Under the pieces are notes generated by a model, which was given only the letters and a program-made list of their open reading frames with translations, did not search any database and had not been told where the DNA came from. Shown one piece after another: positions 20,107 to 30,373 of a stretch of 64,000 nucleotides of DNA. Each line of letters begins with the position of its first letter. Position 1 is the first letter of the stretch. The DNA is from Elephas maximus indicus. Its lineage: Eukaryota; Chordata; Mammalia; Proboscidea; Elephantidae. Made by a program: the position numbers and the translations under genes. The stretch is taken from NCBI RefSeq assembly GCF_024166365.1, contig NC_064846.1:27177866-27241865 (forward strand). The letters are read 5' to 3'.

Positions 20107-20396
20107 GAGTGGTGCTTTCTTAGCCCCGTGTTCCAGGACATAGTTTGAGGCAAGATGGAGGATATGAGGGGCCTTTACACTTCATTTCATCCTTTCTACC
20201 CAACACAACATGCAAAACAACTACACCTGGAGTTTTCCAAACAAATTTTTATTTTCTAAAAGTCTTCTTTAACCATATGGAACAAGAAGCTGCCACTGAA
20301 TAGGGCCCAGTATAGGGGCTGCTTTCTTTTATAATCCCCCAATATAAAAATATATATTTTTTGTGGCCCACCGCCCACCAAAAAAAAAAAAAAAAA

Positions 20397-22880
20397 GAAG
20401 GGTAAATGAAAGTTGGGGATAACTAGTGGCCTTTCCACTCATGGTTGTAGCAGGGAAGACCATCAGCTGAACCACTGAACTAATGCTCTTTCAGTTCCCT
20501 CCCTGATTAGAAACAAGTTGGTCCCAGAGCTTGTGGTGCGGTTCCTTCTGCAGGTGGCTTCAGCTTTAGGGGGCGGAATACTGGGAGAGGAGAGGAACCA
20601 GGCAAGATCCTAATAGCTAGTAATGGGAGAATATGTAAAATGCCTCTTCTATGCAGTGCTCGCCTAGAAACAGAAGAATTTAAAAAGCCATTCTTTGATG
20701 ATGATGATGAGAAGTTGATTTAAATGTCACATTACTTAGAGAAAAGCATCCAGAATACTGCTTTGCTTTTATCACTAGATAAATGGTTTTCTTCCAAAGC
20801 TTAACTCAATTAATGTCTCACCTCCCTCAATATGCCAGAACCACAAATCCTGTTGGGTGTTAGTTATGCATTACATTCACCTTCTCATGCTCATGACGGC
20901 TAAATCATTTTTCCTTTTATATTGCCTTCTTCCTGATATTTTGCCAAATTCACATATGCACAAGAAGAAAGTTGATATTTTCACTCTGTTGGCATGAGAT
21001 GCTTTATTGCTGAACTCAATGGCACCACATTAATTCAAAGGGAGAGAGGCCAATGAGACTGGAAATCAAGCCCTTCAACTCCAAATTTCCACATTTATTG
21101 CGTTTGAGGACGCCAAGGCTCAATGATAAAGCATTCCAGCAGGCGGAACTCATGGTTTTAAACCTATTTACTCTGCCGTAGCTGAATGTCGTAGCATATG
21201 ACAAATGTTGTGAATAAGTACGTTTCAAGGCCAAAGAGCTCTATGTGAAATCCCATCATTCTAAAGATCACAAAATCATTTCAGAAATTGAACAATATAA
21301 CAGCAGTTTAATAGAATATTTGAATCTTGTGTCTGTAGCATGTCAAGAGGCCTTTAAACATCCCGTGAGTGGTGTGTGCACAACAGCCAACATTCCTCTG
21401 CTTTGGACCTGCCAGGAACGGAGCTTCCACCTTCTCCCAAGAAGGAAAGGAACTCACTAGTTGGTTACTAACCCGATGTTCAAGTTTCTCAGGCTGGAAG
21501 AGCTCAGGAAGGCAGACTTTGCTAGTGCCAAAGAATCATTTCAGTGGAACAGCTGACTCATCAGACAGTTGGAAGTGATTGAATTGGCTTCTGGCTTTTC
21601 GAATTTGAACTCTTTGTGTAAACTAACTATAATTATTACCTTAAAAGCAGTAGTTGTCCCCTTTCTGAAAAGGCTTAAAAATTTTAAAGAACTGCCAAGA
21701 AATCCCTATTGTTTTATATGTGTACATCAACCCTATGTCCTGAATTTTCTGGAATGAGATCTTTTTTTAAAACTCTGTCCTCTTATGCCCATAAACTATT
21801 GACATTTCCAAAACATTCTAACATTTTCTCAGACAGACCATATCTCCCTGACAACTCTTTACGCTCTGAGATGGCATAAAAATTCTTTATAATGGCGTTT
21901 TTGGTTTCAGACTATATAAGGAAATCATTGCTTTGTAGCCTCTCTCTGTGAGAGGAACTCAGGCAGAAGGTAATCCCAAACTTACCTGGCCTGTCCAGAA
22001 CTGGCTGTGACAAAAGGGACTAACACTGGAATCTGTTTCTGAGAAGGGAGTAAAATAGGAGGGAAAAATGAAAACACTTGGGAAAAGATACGGCCTTCTA
22101 TATGTCTTGAATCAAGAAATCTGGTGTATATACCTCAGATGAGTTGTTGAAACCCAATTCCAAATCTACCAGTCTGTAAAGCTTGCTTTGAATTTGCAGT
22201 TCTGACTTTTTAACCTACTGGTAATAAATTTCCCCTGAGCCTCATTAGATCTTCGTTGTTAAAGCATCTCAGTGTTGCTGTTTCAGTTTGCACAAACCCT
22301 AACAGAATTGCTAACATACCCTGAAATCTCAGCAGGATTAATTTTTTCACAGTTTGAGTGATTTATATCAGATTAATTACCAGCTCCTGTAGTCCAATCC
22401 CCCACCCTTTGCCAGCTCGCCCCAAGAATGTATATCTATTTCTGGAGATGTGAGAAACCCAACTGTTATGATGCATTTGGCTAAATTCAATTTTTTTTTG
22501 TATGTTGGGGTTTTTTTGGGGGGGGTGGGGGCAGGTGGCAGGGAGACTAGATTCCTGGAACAATCCCAGCTGGGCTGGTTGTTGAAAATGGAGATGCTAC
22601 ATGTAAATAGGTATGGCACTTTCAAGGAAGCAGTAAATTGCTTTTGTTTGGATTTTGGGTTTATTACCAAGTATAAGTGCATTTAATGGGCATTATGTCT
22701 GGCAAAACCCAAAATGTACCATCAGGACTTTGTAGGTTTGCTAGTTGCTGTTGTTAAGCTCTGGGCACTCATGCCTTGTTTTTCTCTCACAAAAACCAAA
22801 ACCCTTAGTATATATTTGGAACCTCTGCAGGCTTCTGCCATAAAATTTTAACTAATCCCTATGTGAATGGTGAGTGTTGA
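20397..22880. other. 2.5 kb of unique-looking sequence
   Basis: I see no SINE, LINE or LTR here. It holds a short GAT repeat at 20697-20711, a G-run near 22506-22530, and a number of short frames, none with a recognisable domain, consistent splice signals or codon bias. This is one of the two longest repeat-free stretches in the window and could hold regulatory sequence. Confidence 0.4.
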
Positions 22881-22881
22881 T

Positions 22882-23068
22882 GGGGGGCACAAACGATTAA
22901 CGTGCTTGCTGTTAACAGAAAAGTTGGAGGCTCAAGTCCACCCAGAGAAGCCCTGGAAGAAAGGTCTGGCGATCTACTTCTGAAAAATCAGCCATTGAAA
23001 ACCCAAGGGAGAGTACAGTTGTACTTTGACGTGTGGGGTCGCCATGAGTCAGAATAGACTCGAGGGCA
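22882..23068 (+). mobile_element. AfroSINE, sense, long form, decayed
   Basis: Diverged head ('gcacaaacgattaacgtgct'), internal block 'ctggcgatctacttctgaaa' and tail 'gagtcagaatagactcgagg' followed by a T-run. Confidence 0.88.
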
Positions 23069-23139
23069 ACTTTTTTTTTTTTTAAGTGAATGGCAGAGCC
23101 AGGTGTCAAAATCATTAAAGTGCACACCAAAAATAAACA

Positions 23140-23394
23140 AACAAATGGGGGCAGACGGGGTGCTCTTCTTTATGGTAGAATGCCAACTGACATACGAGGA
23201 GGGTGTGGTGGAGCTGGAAATTCACCATTTTCAGCCGTCATAATATAGATGAGTTCCGACCAGAATCATCAATAGGTGCTATATTTGGGGGAGGGGGCTT
23301 TGATGAGAAGCTAGATATATGCACAGTCTTAAAATGTTTCTTCATAGATTGCTTTTTAGTTTAAAGTGAAAAAAAGTAACCATACAGTGGAAAA
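23140..23394. other. No recognised feature
   Basis: Short stretch of unplaced sequence with a G-rich patch near 23288-23300. Confidence 0.3.
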
Positions 23395-24130
23395 GCTGAA
23401 TGAAGCCTTGGCTGGGTGATTGGAATCAACATCAGCAGTGAGGGACATTGTGTCTTCCAAATGTGAGGGCCTGAATTGGACACATCGCGTATGCAATTTT
23501 CCAAACGGGAATGCATAACCTGAATCTAATCATAAGGAAACATTCGACACGCCAAAACTGAGACATAGTCTGTGAAGTAGCTGGCCTTTGTTCTTTAAAA
23601 AAAAAAAAAAAAAATGTCAATCTCGTAAAAGACAAAGGCCGAGGAACTGTTTGAGATTAAAGGAGGCTAAAGAGACTAATGGGACATGAGGGAGCCCTGG
23701 TGGTGCAGTGCTTAAAGTGTTCAGCTGCAAACCAAAAAGATGCGGCAATTGGCTTCCATAAAGATTACAGCCTTGGAAACCCTGTGGGTGGGGCAGTTCT
23801 AGTCTGTCCTATATGGTCTGTATGAGTCAGAATCCACTCAATGACAATGGATAAAGGGACATGACAACTAAATGCAATCCATGAAGCTGGAGGAACCCAA
23901 ATGCCCTAAACAACATTATTGGGACAATTGGTGAAAATGGGCTGTAGTTGAGATAAAAGTATTGTGTTAAATTTCCTGAATTTGATAGCTATAATGTGGT
24001 TATTTAACAGAATATCCTTATCCTTAGGAGACGCAAACTGCAGGATTAAGGGGTAAAGGGAAATGATGTATGTGATCTGCCTTCAAATTGTTCAAGAAAA
24101 TACCAATTATACATAAATATATAAACTATT
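23395..24130 (+). mobile_element. Ancient L1M-type LINE 3' end, split by a SINE
   Basis: The order 'aaggaaacattcgacacgcc', 'aactgagacatag', 'gtaaaagacaaaggccgagg', 'gacatgacaactaaatgcaa', 'attattgggacaattggtga', 'aatttcctgaatttgatagc', 'ggggtaaagggaaatgatgt' is a widespread old LINE 3' region in sense orientation. It is cut by the AfroSINE at 23690-23855. Confidence 0.6.
23690..23855 (+). mobile_element. AfroSINE, sense, with internal deletion
   Basis: Complete ends, part of the long-form internal block ('cttccataaagattacagcc'). Target duplication GGGACATGA at 23681-23689 and 23856-23864. Confidence 0.95.
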
Positions 24131-24261
24131 AAATAAATATATATGTGTTCCTATGTAATATACAGAAATTAATTATATATAATAAATTATATACATGTAT
24201 ATGTATATTTGTATATAGTCTGCATTTAGCTACTATGTTGTCTGCATCTGAAAACAAAACT

Positions 24262-24263
24262 GA

Positions 24264-24308
<45 letters not shown>
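24262..24308. repeat. (TA)n(CA)n microsatellite
   Basis: About nine TA units pass directly into about fifteen CA units. The array replaces the head of the AfroSINE that follows. Confidence 0.95.
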
Positions 24309-24312
<4 letters not shown>

Positions 24313-24418
24313 GAACCCACTAGGTGCTCCTTGGAAACCCTATGGGGCAGTTCTACTTTGTCCTATAAGGTCGCTATGAGTCGGAATTTATTCCAGGACA
24401 AGGGGTTTGGTTTTTGGT
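24309..24418 (+). mobile_element. AfroSINE, sense, 5'-truncated
   Basis: Starts within the core ('gtttgaacccactaggtgct') right at the CA repeat and keeps the tail to 'caaggggtttggtttttgg'. Confidence 0.92.
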
Positions 24419-24421
24419 GGT

Positions 24422-24442
24422 TATGTATGTATGTATGTATGT
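24422..24442. repeat. (GTAT)n microsatellite
   Basis: Five units of a GTAT repeat followed by a short GA repeat, in the A/T-rich tail zone between two SINEs. Confidence 0.85.
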
Positions 24443-24459
24443 AGAGAGAGAGAAAAAAA

Positions 24460-24670
24460 GGAACCCTGGTGGCGCAATTGTTAAGCCCTCAGCCATTAAC
24501 CAAAAGGGTGGTGGTTTGAACCTATCCAGCAGCTGCTCAGGTGAAAGATGTGGTGATCAGCTCCTGTAAAGATTACAGCTTAGAAAGCCCTTTGGGGCAG
24601 TTCTACTCTGTCCTATATAGGGTCACTTTGAGTTGGAATTCACAGCACCTAACAACAATCAATCAATCAG
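24460..24670 (+). mobile_element. AfroSINE, sense, long form
   Basis: Head 'ggaaccctggtggcgcaatt', internal block 'ctcctgtaaagattacagct', and a 3' end 'cacctaacaacaatcaatca' that matches the RTE LINE tail rather than the usual G/T-rich SINE tail. Confidence 0.94.
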
Positions 24671-24998
24671 TAGAGTGCGATAGTTCTCTGTACTACCGTC
24701 GCAACTTTTCTAAGTTTGAAATGATTTTTTTTTTTGTAAAGAAAGTTCTCAGTGATCCCTCAATATCCCTTGTGGATTCCTCTATCCATTCCTTCACTGA
24801 CATCATCCAGCTGACAACTGGGTCCTTCCCCAACCTGGGAAGTCAGCCTCCCCAGATCCTACCTGGGTCTTCAGGTCCAGTTTAGAGTGGCCTCCTTCTC
24901 TGCACTGCTCCCTCCTCTGCATTCTGATAGACTGCTGGCCTCAATATGCATTTGGCACTGACCTTGATCCTGTTGGTCAGCTTGGTTTTGGTAGGTAG
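24671..24998. other. No recognised feature
   Basis: Unique-looking sequence. The frame at 24541-24885 begins inside the SINE and is not a gene. Confidence 0.35.
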
Positions 24999-24999
24999 A

Positions 25000-25125
25000 C
25001 AGCATAGTAGCTCAATGTACAGACTAGAATCAGATTGTTGGGTTCAAGCCTCAGCTTTGTCATTTACAAGCTGTGTGACCTTGAGCAAGTCCTTACCTTC
25101 TCTGAGTCTCAGTTCCTTTCACAAG
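25000..25125 (+). mobile_element. MIR SINE
   Basis: 'agaatcagattgttgggttc', 'catttacaagctgtgtgacc', 'ttgagcaagtccttacc' and 'ctgagtctcagttcc' are clear MIR blocks in sense. Confidence 0.85.
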
Positions 25126-25164
25126 AAGCAGCATTGCATGCGGGGAAAAAGAGTATTGGGAGTT

Positions 25165-25265
25165 TGGAACCTTGCTTATCTGTTTAAATTTGCCACACCG
25201 TCTGTGACCTTGGGTAAAGTGCTTGTCCTCTATGAGTCTTAGTTTTCTCCTATAAAATAAGGGGG
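25165..25265 (+). mobile_element. MIR SINE fragment
   Basis: 'ctgtgaccttgggtaaagtg' and 'tataaaataagggggttgga' mark a second MIR core directly after the first, so either two insertions or an old duplication. Confidence 0.7.
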
Positions 25266-25274
25266 TTGGACTAA

Positions 25275-25465
25275 GTGCTTCTCTACCCTGGTCACACATT
25301 GGAATTGCCTGGGGAGCTCTAAAAATGTATATAAAATATATAATGCCCAGCACTCCCTGCCCCTCAAAATTCTGATTTAATTGGTTTTGAGTGAGTTCTA
25401 GGCATGGTATTTTTAAAAGTTCTTAGGTGATTTTAAAATGTAGCTAGGATGGAGAACCACCCATG
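25275..25465 (+). mobile_element. MER5A-like hAT transposon
   Basis: 'cacacattggaattgcctgg', 'ggggagctctaaaaatg', 'ttctgatttaattgg' and the end 'ggatggagaaccac' fit the non-autonomous MER5A element over nearly its full length. Confidence 0.75.
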
Positions 25466-25580
25466 CAGCTAATCCCAGCTTTATGATTCTATGCAAAAGT
25501 GCTGCTGTGAATTCTTTGTTGTTCTTGAGTCACCTTCTGTCTCCCCCACAATGTGTGGCTCCAGGGCTTTATCATAGGTT

Positions 25581-25752
25581 AAACAAACAAAAAACCAAAC
25601 CCTTTGCCATCGAGTTGATTTTGACTCATAGCGACTCTATAGTACAGGGTAGAACTGTCCTGTAGGGTTTCCAAGGAGCACCTGGTGCATTCGAACTGCC
25701 AAACTTTTGGTTAGCAGCCATAGCCCTTAACCACTACGCCACCAGGGTTTCT
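25581..25752 (-). mobile_element. AfroSINE, antisense, short form
   Basis: From 'ccatcgagttgattttgact' to 'cgccaccagggtttc'; complete short-form copy with an A-rich lead (its poly-T side reversed). Confidence 0.96.
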
Positions 25753-26610
25753 TTATCATAGGGTAGGGACACACAATACCGTTATGTTAACTAACATAAT
25801 GATCAGTTAAGGTTTTTTTCCCCCTTCTGCTAGAAAGAGACACCTTTGATGATCTCAGCATCTTGACAGAACGATTATTGCCTTCTAGAATCCCCAGTAG
25901 CCATAGGAAATGAGCTGTAGCAGTGTATGTTCTTAACGGGAAACTGGCATGTCACTGGGCTGTTTCTGTCATTGTGGTTTAGCCTGATAGTCCAATATGC
26001 CCCTGCTGCTTTTCATGATACTTAGCAAAAAAAGAAGAGGCAGTGGTTCCCCCTTGGTTCACATTTGACCAATTGCTACGCTTGAGGCAATCACAAAGCG
26101 CCATAGGTGTGGAAAATAATTAGGGACAAATTAAGAGAGTGGGGCCTCCAAGGAAGAAGACACTATCAAGTCTTTGATCTCCCAAATGCACATGTTGTGT
26201 TTGTCTGCAGCAGCAATTACCTAAAAATATCGAATACTTAATTACTTCCAAAGTGTCAGTCTTCATAACCGGATATTATAATGTTCTAATTGATAGCACA
26301 GCTGCAGCTTCTCTGCCTGCCATCGGCATGAGGCTTCTACCTTGATCAGTGTTCTTTCTTCATGAAGCTCACTTGCAGATTGCAGGCTATTTAGCTGGGA
26401 TTGGAATTATTGTACCTTGCCCCTCTCCCCTGCAATTTAACATTTCCTGTGTTGAGGGAGAGGGGAAAACACACACATACAAGCGAAAGGAAAAGAAAAA
26501 GTAGCTCAGAAGCCAGTGGCAACTGACTTGTGTTGCAAAACTTCCTAGGCACTGTTGCTTCTACATTATTATGTTAAACATGTTTTATTGTATCTGGAAG
26601 TGTTTAATAT
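25753..26610. other. Unique sequence, possible conserved non-coding DNA
   Basis: No repeat recognised. The part at about 26080-26460 holds clustered AT-rich blocks with homeodomain-type TAAT/ATTA cores among otherwise ordered, low-repeat sequence. This is only suggestive. Confidence 0.3.
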
Positions 26611-26624
26611 TTTGTATTCATTGA

Positions 26625-26773
26625 AAGGTACGGTATATACTATATACTAAGAGAGACATTTGACTAACTGCTGTTAGATATATACCGTACCTAACTGTTC
26701 CGACTTACATACAAATTCAACCTAAAGACATTTAGGAACAGAATTCGTCCGTAATCTGGGGACTGCCTGTACA
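26625..26773 (+). mobile_element. Tigger-type MITE fragment
   Basis: 'ccgtacctaactgttccgac', 'ttacatacaaattcaacc' and the end 'ctggggactgcctgta' match the terminal-repeat side of a Tc1/mariner-class (Tigger-like) non-autonomous element also seen at 39832-40152. A small hairpin (GGTACGGTATATA at about 26627 against its complement near 26680-26693) lies within it. Confidence 0.65.
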
Positions 26774-27615
26774 TATATAATCCAGGTGTCGGGGCACTCT
26801 CATGATTAAGATCTAAATAAGATGGTCTAGAATTTCCATCCCAGAGGTTGTGGAAGGTCCAAAGTCCTGCTCATGCTACTAATGCTCTTAGGGTCACCTC
26901 TAGCTCTGAGTCGTTGCCATTGCCAAGGCCTTCCTGTGAAAGGATCTTCTCACTGTGCTGTACTATGTTGATTAAAACTCAGAACACAGCCCCTTTCCTT
27001 ATGTTCCAAGAGATTCCACTCACACAGGAATATGAATGTAGCAGATTTTACCAAAGCTTTGGGGATGTGGAGGAATTTTTAATCACAGGCACACACATAC
27101 AGCTTCCAGTGGAGTGGTAGACATCCCTGTTTTTCAAAATCCCTCAGTCATCTCTACAGCCTGACCTCCAGCCTCTCTCCATGTTGCTCAGCCTCCTTGC
27201 TCTTTCTTCGTGGCCTCTTCCCTGTTGTTTATCTTTTGCTCCTGTTATAAATGTATTACACATTTTCTCAAGTAGAGCTATTCAGCTCTCTCCAGCGCCA
27301 ACCCCAAAATTTAGCTCTGGGCCTCCCTTTGTGTACCCAAAGCTGTGCACCTACTGCTTAAAAGGGCCCATCTGATTGGGTTTGTTTTCCAGTACATACA
27401 TAAAGGGTATGTGTGTATTCCAAACTTAGGAAAATTATACAATACATTAATTACAACTTTTTAAAAAAATTAGCAACAGAATTTTCTATAAAAATGCCTT
27501 CTATATGGTATGCAGGGCTCTAGCCTCTTTCTAGGCCCAATCTGCTTTCCACACAGCTGTCAAATGAATCTTCCAGAAGCTTTTTCCAACCCGTTATTTC
27601 TGTACATATCCCTTT
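26774..27615. other. No recognised feature
   Basis: Unique-looking sequence. Frames at 26848-27120 and 27181-27375 are Ser/Pro- and Leu-rich, without a domain or any splice context that would support an exon. Confidence 0.35.
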
Positions 27616-27617
27616 AT

Positions 27618-27672
27618 TAATAACCCACCCAGTGCCGTTGAGTCAATTCCGCCTCATAGCGACCCTATATTA
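27618..27672 (-). mobile_element. AfroSINE tail fragment, antisense
   Basis: Only 'cagtgccgttgagtcaattc' to 'gcgaccctat' remains; the rest is missing. Confidence 0.85.
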
Positions 27673-27843
27673 TTATGATGATCTAATAAATATTTAGATG
27701 TTAATGGTTGATAATGGATTAATGTATTAGTGTATTTACCCCCATTTTATTAGAGACTTGTCTTGAACTAGAGTGGTAAGTAATAGTCTATGTGATGTGC
27801 TTAGAATATTCCTGAAATATAAGAAGTTATCAGTAAAGATTAG

Positions 27844-28315
27844 TGTCTTAGTCATCTAGTGCTGCTATAACAGAAATACCACGAAGTGAAGTTTATTTTC
27901 TCACGGTTTATTTAACAAAGTGAAGTTTATTTTCTCACGGTAAAGTAGGTTACATGTCCAAATTCAGGGTATCAGCTCCAGGGGAAGGCTTTCTGTTTTT
28001 GTCAGTTCTGGTGGAAGGTCCTTGTCCTCAGTCTTCCCCTGGTTGAGGAGCTTCTCAGGCACAGGGACCCCGGGTCCAAAGGACGTGCTCTGCTCCTGGT
28101 GCTGCTGTCTTGGTGGTGTGAGGTCCCCCTGTCTTTTGTATCTCAAGAGATTGCCTCAAGGCACAATCCAATCCTGTAGGTTGAGTCCTGCCTCACTAAC
28201 ACAACTTGGCCCATCCTCCCCCATCCTGGATTTACAACATATAGGAAAGTCCTAGTAACCATGGCCCAGCCCAATTGAGACACATTTTTGGGGGGACGTA
28301 ATTCAGTCCATGACA
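27844..28315 (-). mobile_element. Solitary LTR (MaLR/ERVL type)
   Basis: The 472-base element begins TG and ends CA, and is flanked by a perfect 5-base duplication ATTAG (27839-27843 and 28316-28320), which is the size used by ERVL and MaLR elements. Sense (minus) ends resemble MLT1/ERVL-type LTRs: 'ggactgaattacgtcccccc' at the start and 'gcagcactagatgactaaga' at the end, with AATAAA-type signals near the 3' end. A 30-base segment ('gtgaagtttattttctcacg') is duplicated in tandem at about 27884-27940. No internal retroviral sequence adjoins it, so it is a solo LTR formed by recombination or inserted alone. Confidence 0.88.
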
Positions 28316-28337
28316 ATTAGTGACTTATATTAGTTGT

Positions 28338-28382
28338 TTTTTGGAATCAACTCGACAGTAATAAGTTTGGTTTTTTTTTTTT
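28338..28382 (+). mobile_element. AfroSINE 3' tail fragment, sense
   Basis: Only 'ggaatcaactcgacagtaat' plus a T-run remains. Confidence 0.7.
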
Positions 28383-28634
28383 AAATTTTACTACTGAGAT
28401 TTCAGGTATAGGGGCTGGGTCGGTGGGAGGAGGGTGTCAACAAGTCATGGGGCCACAGCTAAGTCAAGGATTGTTTTTAAGTGAAAGCCCAGGTTCTTCA
28501 GCCTTCCATGCAACATCATCCATGACCAAACTTTAATTCTCCAAACTTCTATTCCCCTGCCCCCTCCACAGTTTTCTGCTCTTGTCATGCTTGTCTAACT
28601 GTGAACTAAAATATTATATGTACTGAACACTTAA
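28383..28634. other. No recognised feature
   Basis: Short unplaced stretch with a G-rich patch. Confidence 0.3.
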
Positions 28635-28745
28635 ACAACACCAAACCCATTGTCATTGAGTCGATTCCGACTCACAGCGACCCTATAGGACAGAGTAGAA
28701 CTTCCCCATAAGGTTTTCAAGGAGCGGCCTGTGGATTTGAGCTGA
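28635..28745 (-). mobile_element. AfroSINE, antisense, head lost
   Basis: 'cattgagtcgattccgactc' to 'aaggagcggcctgtgg'; the A/B-box half is missing. Confidence 0.9.
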
Positions 28746-28886
28746 GGTAACCTGAAATGGGAATTCTCATTTGGAACTGAGGGAGCTATGCTGGGATTTA
28801 CCTCCAGGGTGGTGGTAGTATGAAGCAGGTGGAAGATTCAGGAGTTAAATTAGGCACTGTTAATGACATCCATTATTATGCATTTC

Positions 28887-29381
28887 TGTAACCGAAGGAG
28901 GGTTCTTGTCCTGTCCTTTTAGCTGATTGAAATAAGACGGACGCCACACCACCAGCTGCAAGTGAAACAGAAAGTGGAAATACATTGTCTGCGCAGACAA
29001 GGAGCAACATGGGGTCTAGTGACCATAAGGCCACGTGTTTGCTGTCTGAGGGGGTTGGGGAGCTTTCTATTTCCAGTGGCGTCTTGGGGTTGGGTTTGGT
29101 GACCGGAACTCTCCGCCCTTAGCTCTCCCAAGTCCACATTTGGAGGTCCCAATGTTGAATCATGTCGATGATGTTCAGGTCCAAGGACAGGCTGAAGACA
29201 CAGCTCTTCAGGTCCTGTGCATGTGCCAAAATCTTGGTTCGCGCATGTGCAGGATTCTGGCATCAAATTCAAACTGTGGTTATGGCTGCAATATGGTTGG
29301 GCCAAACCGCAGTTAGATGCTGTGGCTTGGTGGACTGCAGGGCGGGGGAGGGGGGAGCGGGGAACCGCAGCAAAGGCTTCA
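28887..29381 (-). repeat. ERV 3' LTR
   Basis: Starts TG and ends CA on the plus strand. It aligns along its whole length with the LTR at 33212-33713 (shared 'ggttcttgtcctgtcc', 'ggacgccacaccacca', 'ccataaggccacgtg', 'cacatttggaggtcc'). As the element is on the minus strand, this is the 3' LTR. Confidence 0.9.
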
Positions 29382-29395
29382 ATACCCCCTCTAAC
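29382..29395 (-). other. ERV polypurine tract
   Basis: Directly inside the 3' LTR the minus strand reads a purine-rich run (AGAGGGGGTAT followed by TG). This is the expected place and composition for the plus-strand primer site of reverse transcription. Confidence 0.65.
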
Positions 29396-29894
29396 AGGTT
29401 CCTTTTAATCTTAGAAGGGGTTTAGGGCCGAAGGCCTCATCTTCTGTAGCTTCTTTCTGCTGGCTAATGGCACTGATGTAGAAGTGGGCTCTAGCTGGAA
29501 CTTGCTTGGGGGAGATGGGGTGATATCCCCGTCGCAATTTTTAGCATCATATGTAGGCGTAACTTCTGAAGCGTGGAAGACACAAATGTTCTACAGGGCT
29601 TGTTGGTTGGTATGAGTAGCAGCCGGCTCGATGCAAGAGTTGTGGATTCACTCTCCCTTTTTGGCGACCTTTATTGCAGTGCTGGGGGTTTGTTCTCTTG
29701 CCGGGTCTGTAGTGCTCCAGGTCTTGATACGGAGAGAGAGACTTCAGGTTGTGGGAGAGTCTTTCATGTCGTGTACCTGTAAAGAGAGTCAAGCACCCCT
29801 GCCACAGAATACAAATATTTTTGAATAGCCAGCTAGCTTTGTGCATGTCTCTAGCCTCCAAGGTATCCTCAGGACCCAGAGCAATGAAGCCCTC
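29396..29894 (-). other. ERV remnant between integrase and 3' LTR
   Basis: No env-like motifs were recognised in this 500-base stretch. A frame at 29861-29547 may follow on from integrase, but I could not confirm it. The env gene, normally about 2 kb here, is absent. Confidence 0.4.
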
Positions 29895-30060
29895 CTACAA
29901 GTTACAGAGGAGGGGATGCCCATACATAAGCTCAAAAAGGCTTACTTTAAGTTTGGTTCGAGGTACAACCCTAGTCCCAAACAGAGCCAAGGGACGGGTC
30001 TTAGCCCATGCTAATTTGGTCTTCTTGCAAGATTTGGCCTGGTGGGCTTCAATAGTCCAG
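29895..30060 (-). pseudogene. ERV integrase, C-terminal part
   Basis: The frame 'LAWAKTRPLALFGTRVVPRT' followed by 'SLFELMYGHPLL' corresponds to the conserved segment of gammaretroviral integrase before its C-terminal domain. Integrase would join the viral DNA to the host chromosome. The catalytic DDE residues lie upstream and are not seen. Confidence 0.65.
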
Positions 30061-30373
30061 TTTACCCTTTTTTTCCGGAACATATTTCTGGTACTTAGTC
30101 TCCTCTTACACTGTGAAGAAGATCTTGTTGTCTCTCTCTTTTTTTTTAAAGTAGTGGTCTTTAATATTGAGAGGGACCATACAGAGTGACAAGTGGTGCA
30201 GAGCCAGCTGTTCACAAAGACTCTAAAACCTGATCTAGCAGCAGAATAAATCAATATATTTACATTTAGCTTTTCCTGGAAACTCAGGACAGTCCAATCT
30301 GGAGCCATCCCTCCCTTTCTTTTTTTACCTTTTTACTTCCTTCTCACATTTTTGTCATCTCTTCATTCTTCTT
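30061..30373 (-). other. ERV interior, unidentified segment
   Basis: This 310-base segment separates the integrase relic from the inverted repeat. It has a T-run at 30138-30148 and no retroviral motif that I recognise, so it may be foreign sequence placed there by rearrangement. Confidence 0.35.

Noticed and set aside
20620..20720. Possible short acidic C-terminus ('FDDDDEKL') upstream of a stop
   Set aside because: Only some 15 codons are open, there is no start or splice context, and the Asp run is a GAT microsatellite.
29162..29425. 87-codon plus-strand frame over the ERV 3' LTR
   Set aside because: It lies wholly within the LTR on the opposite strand; no motif and no counterpart in the other LTR.
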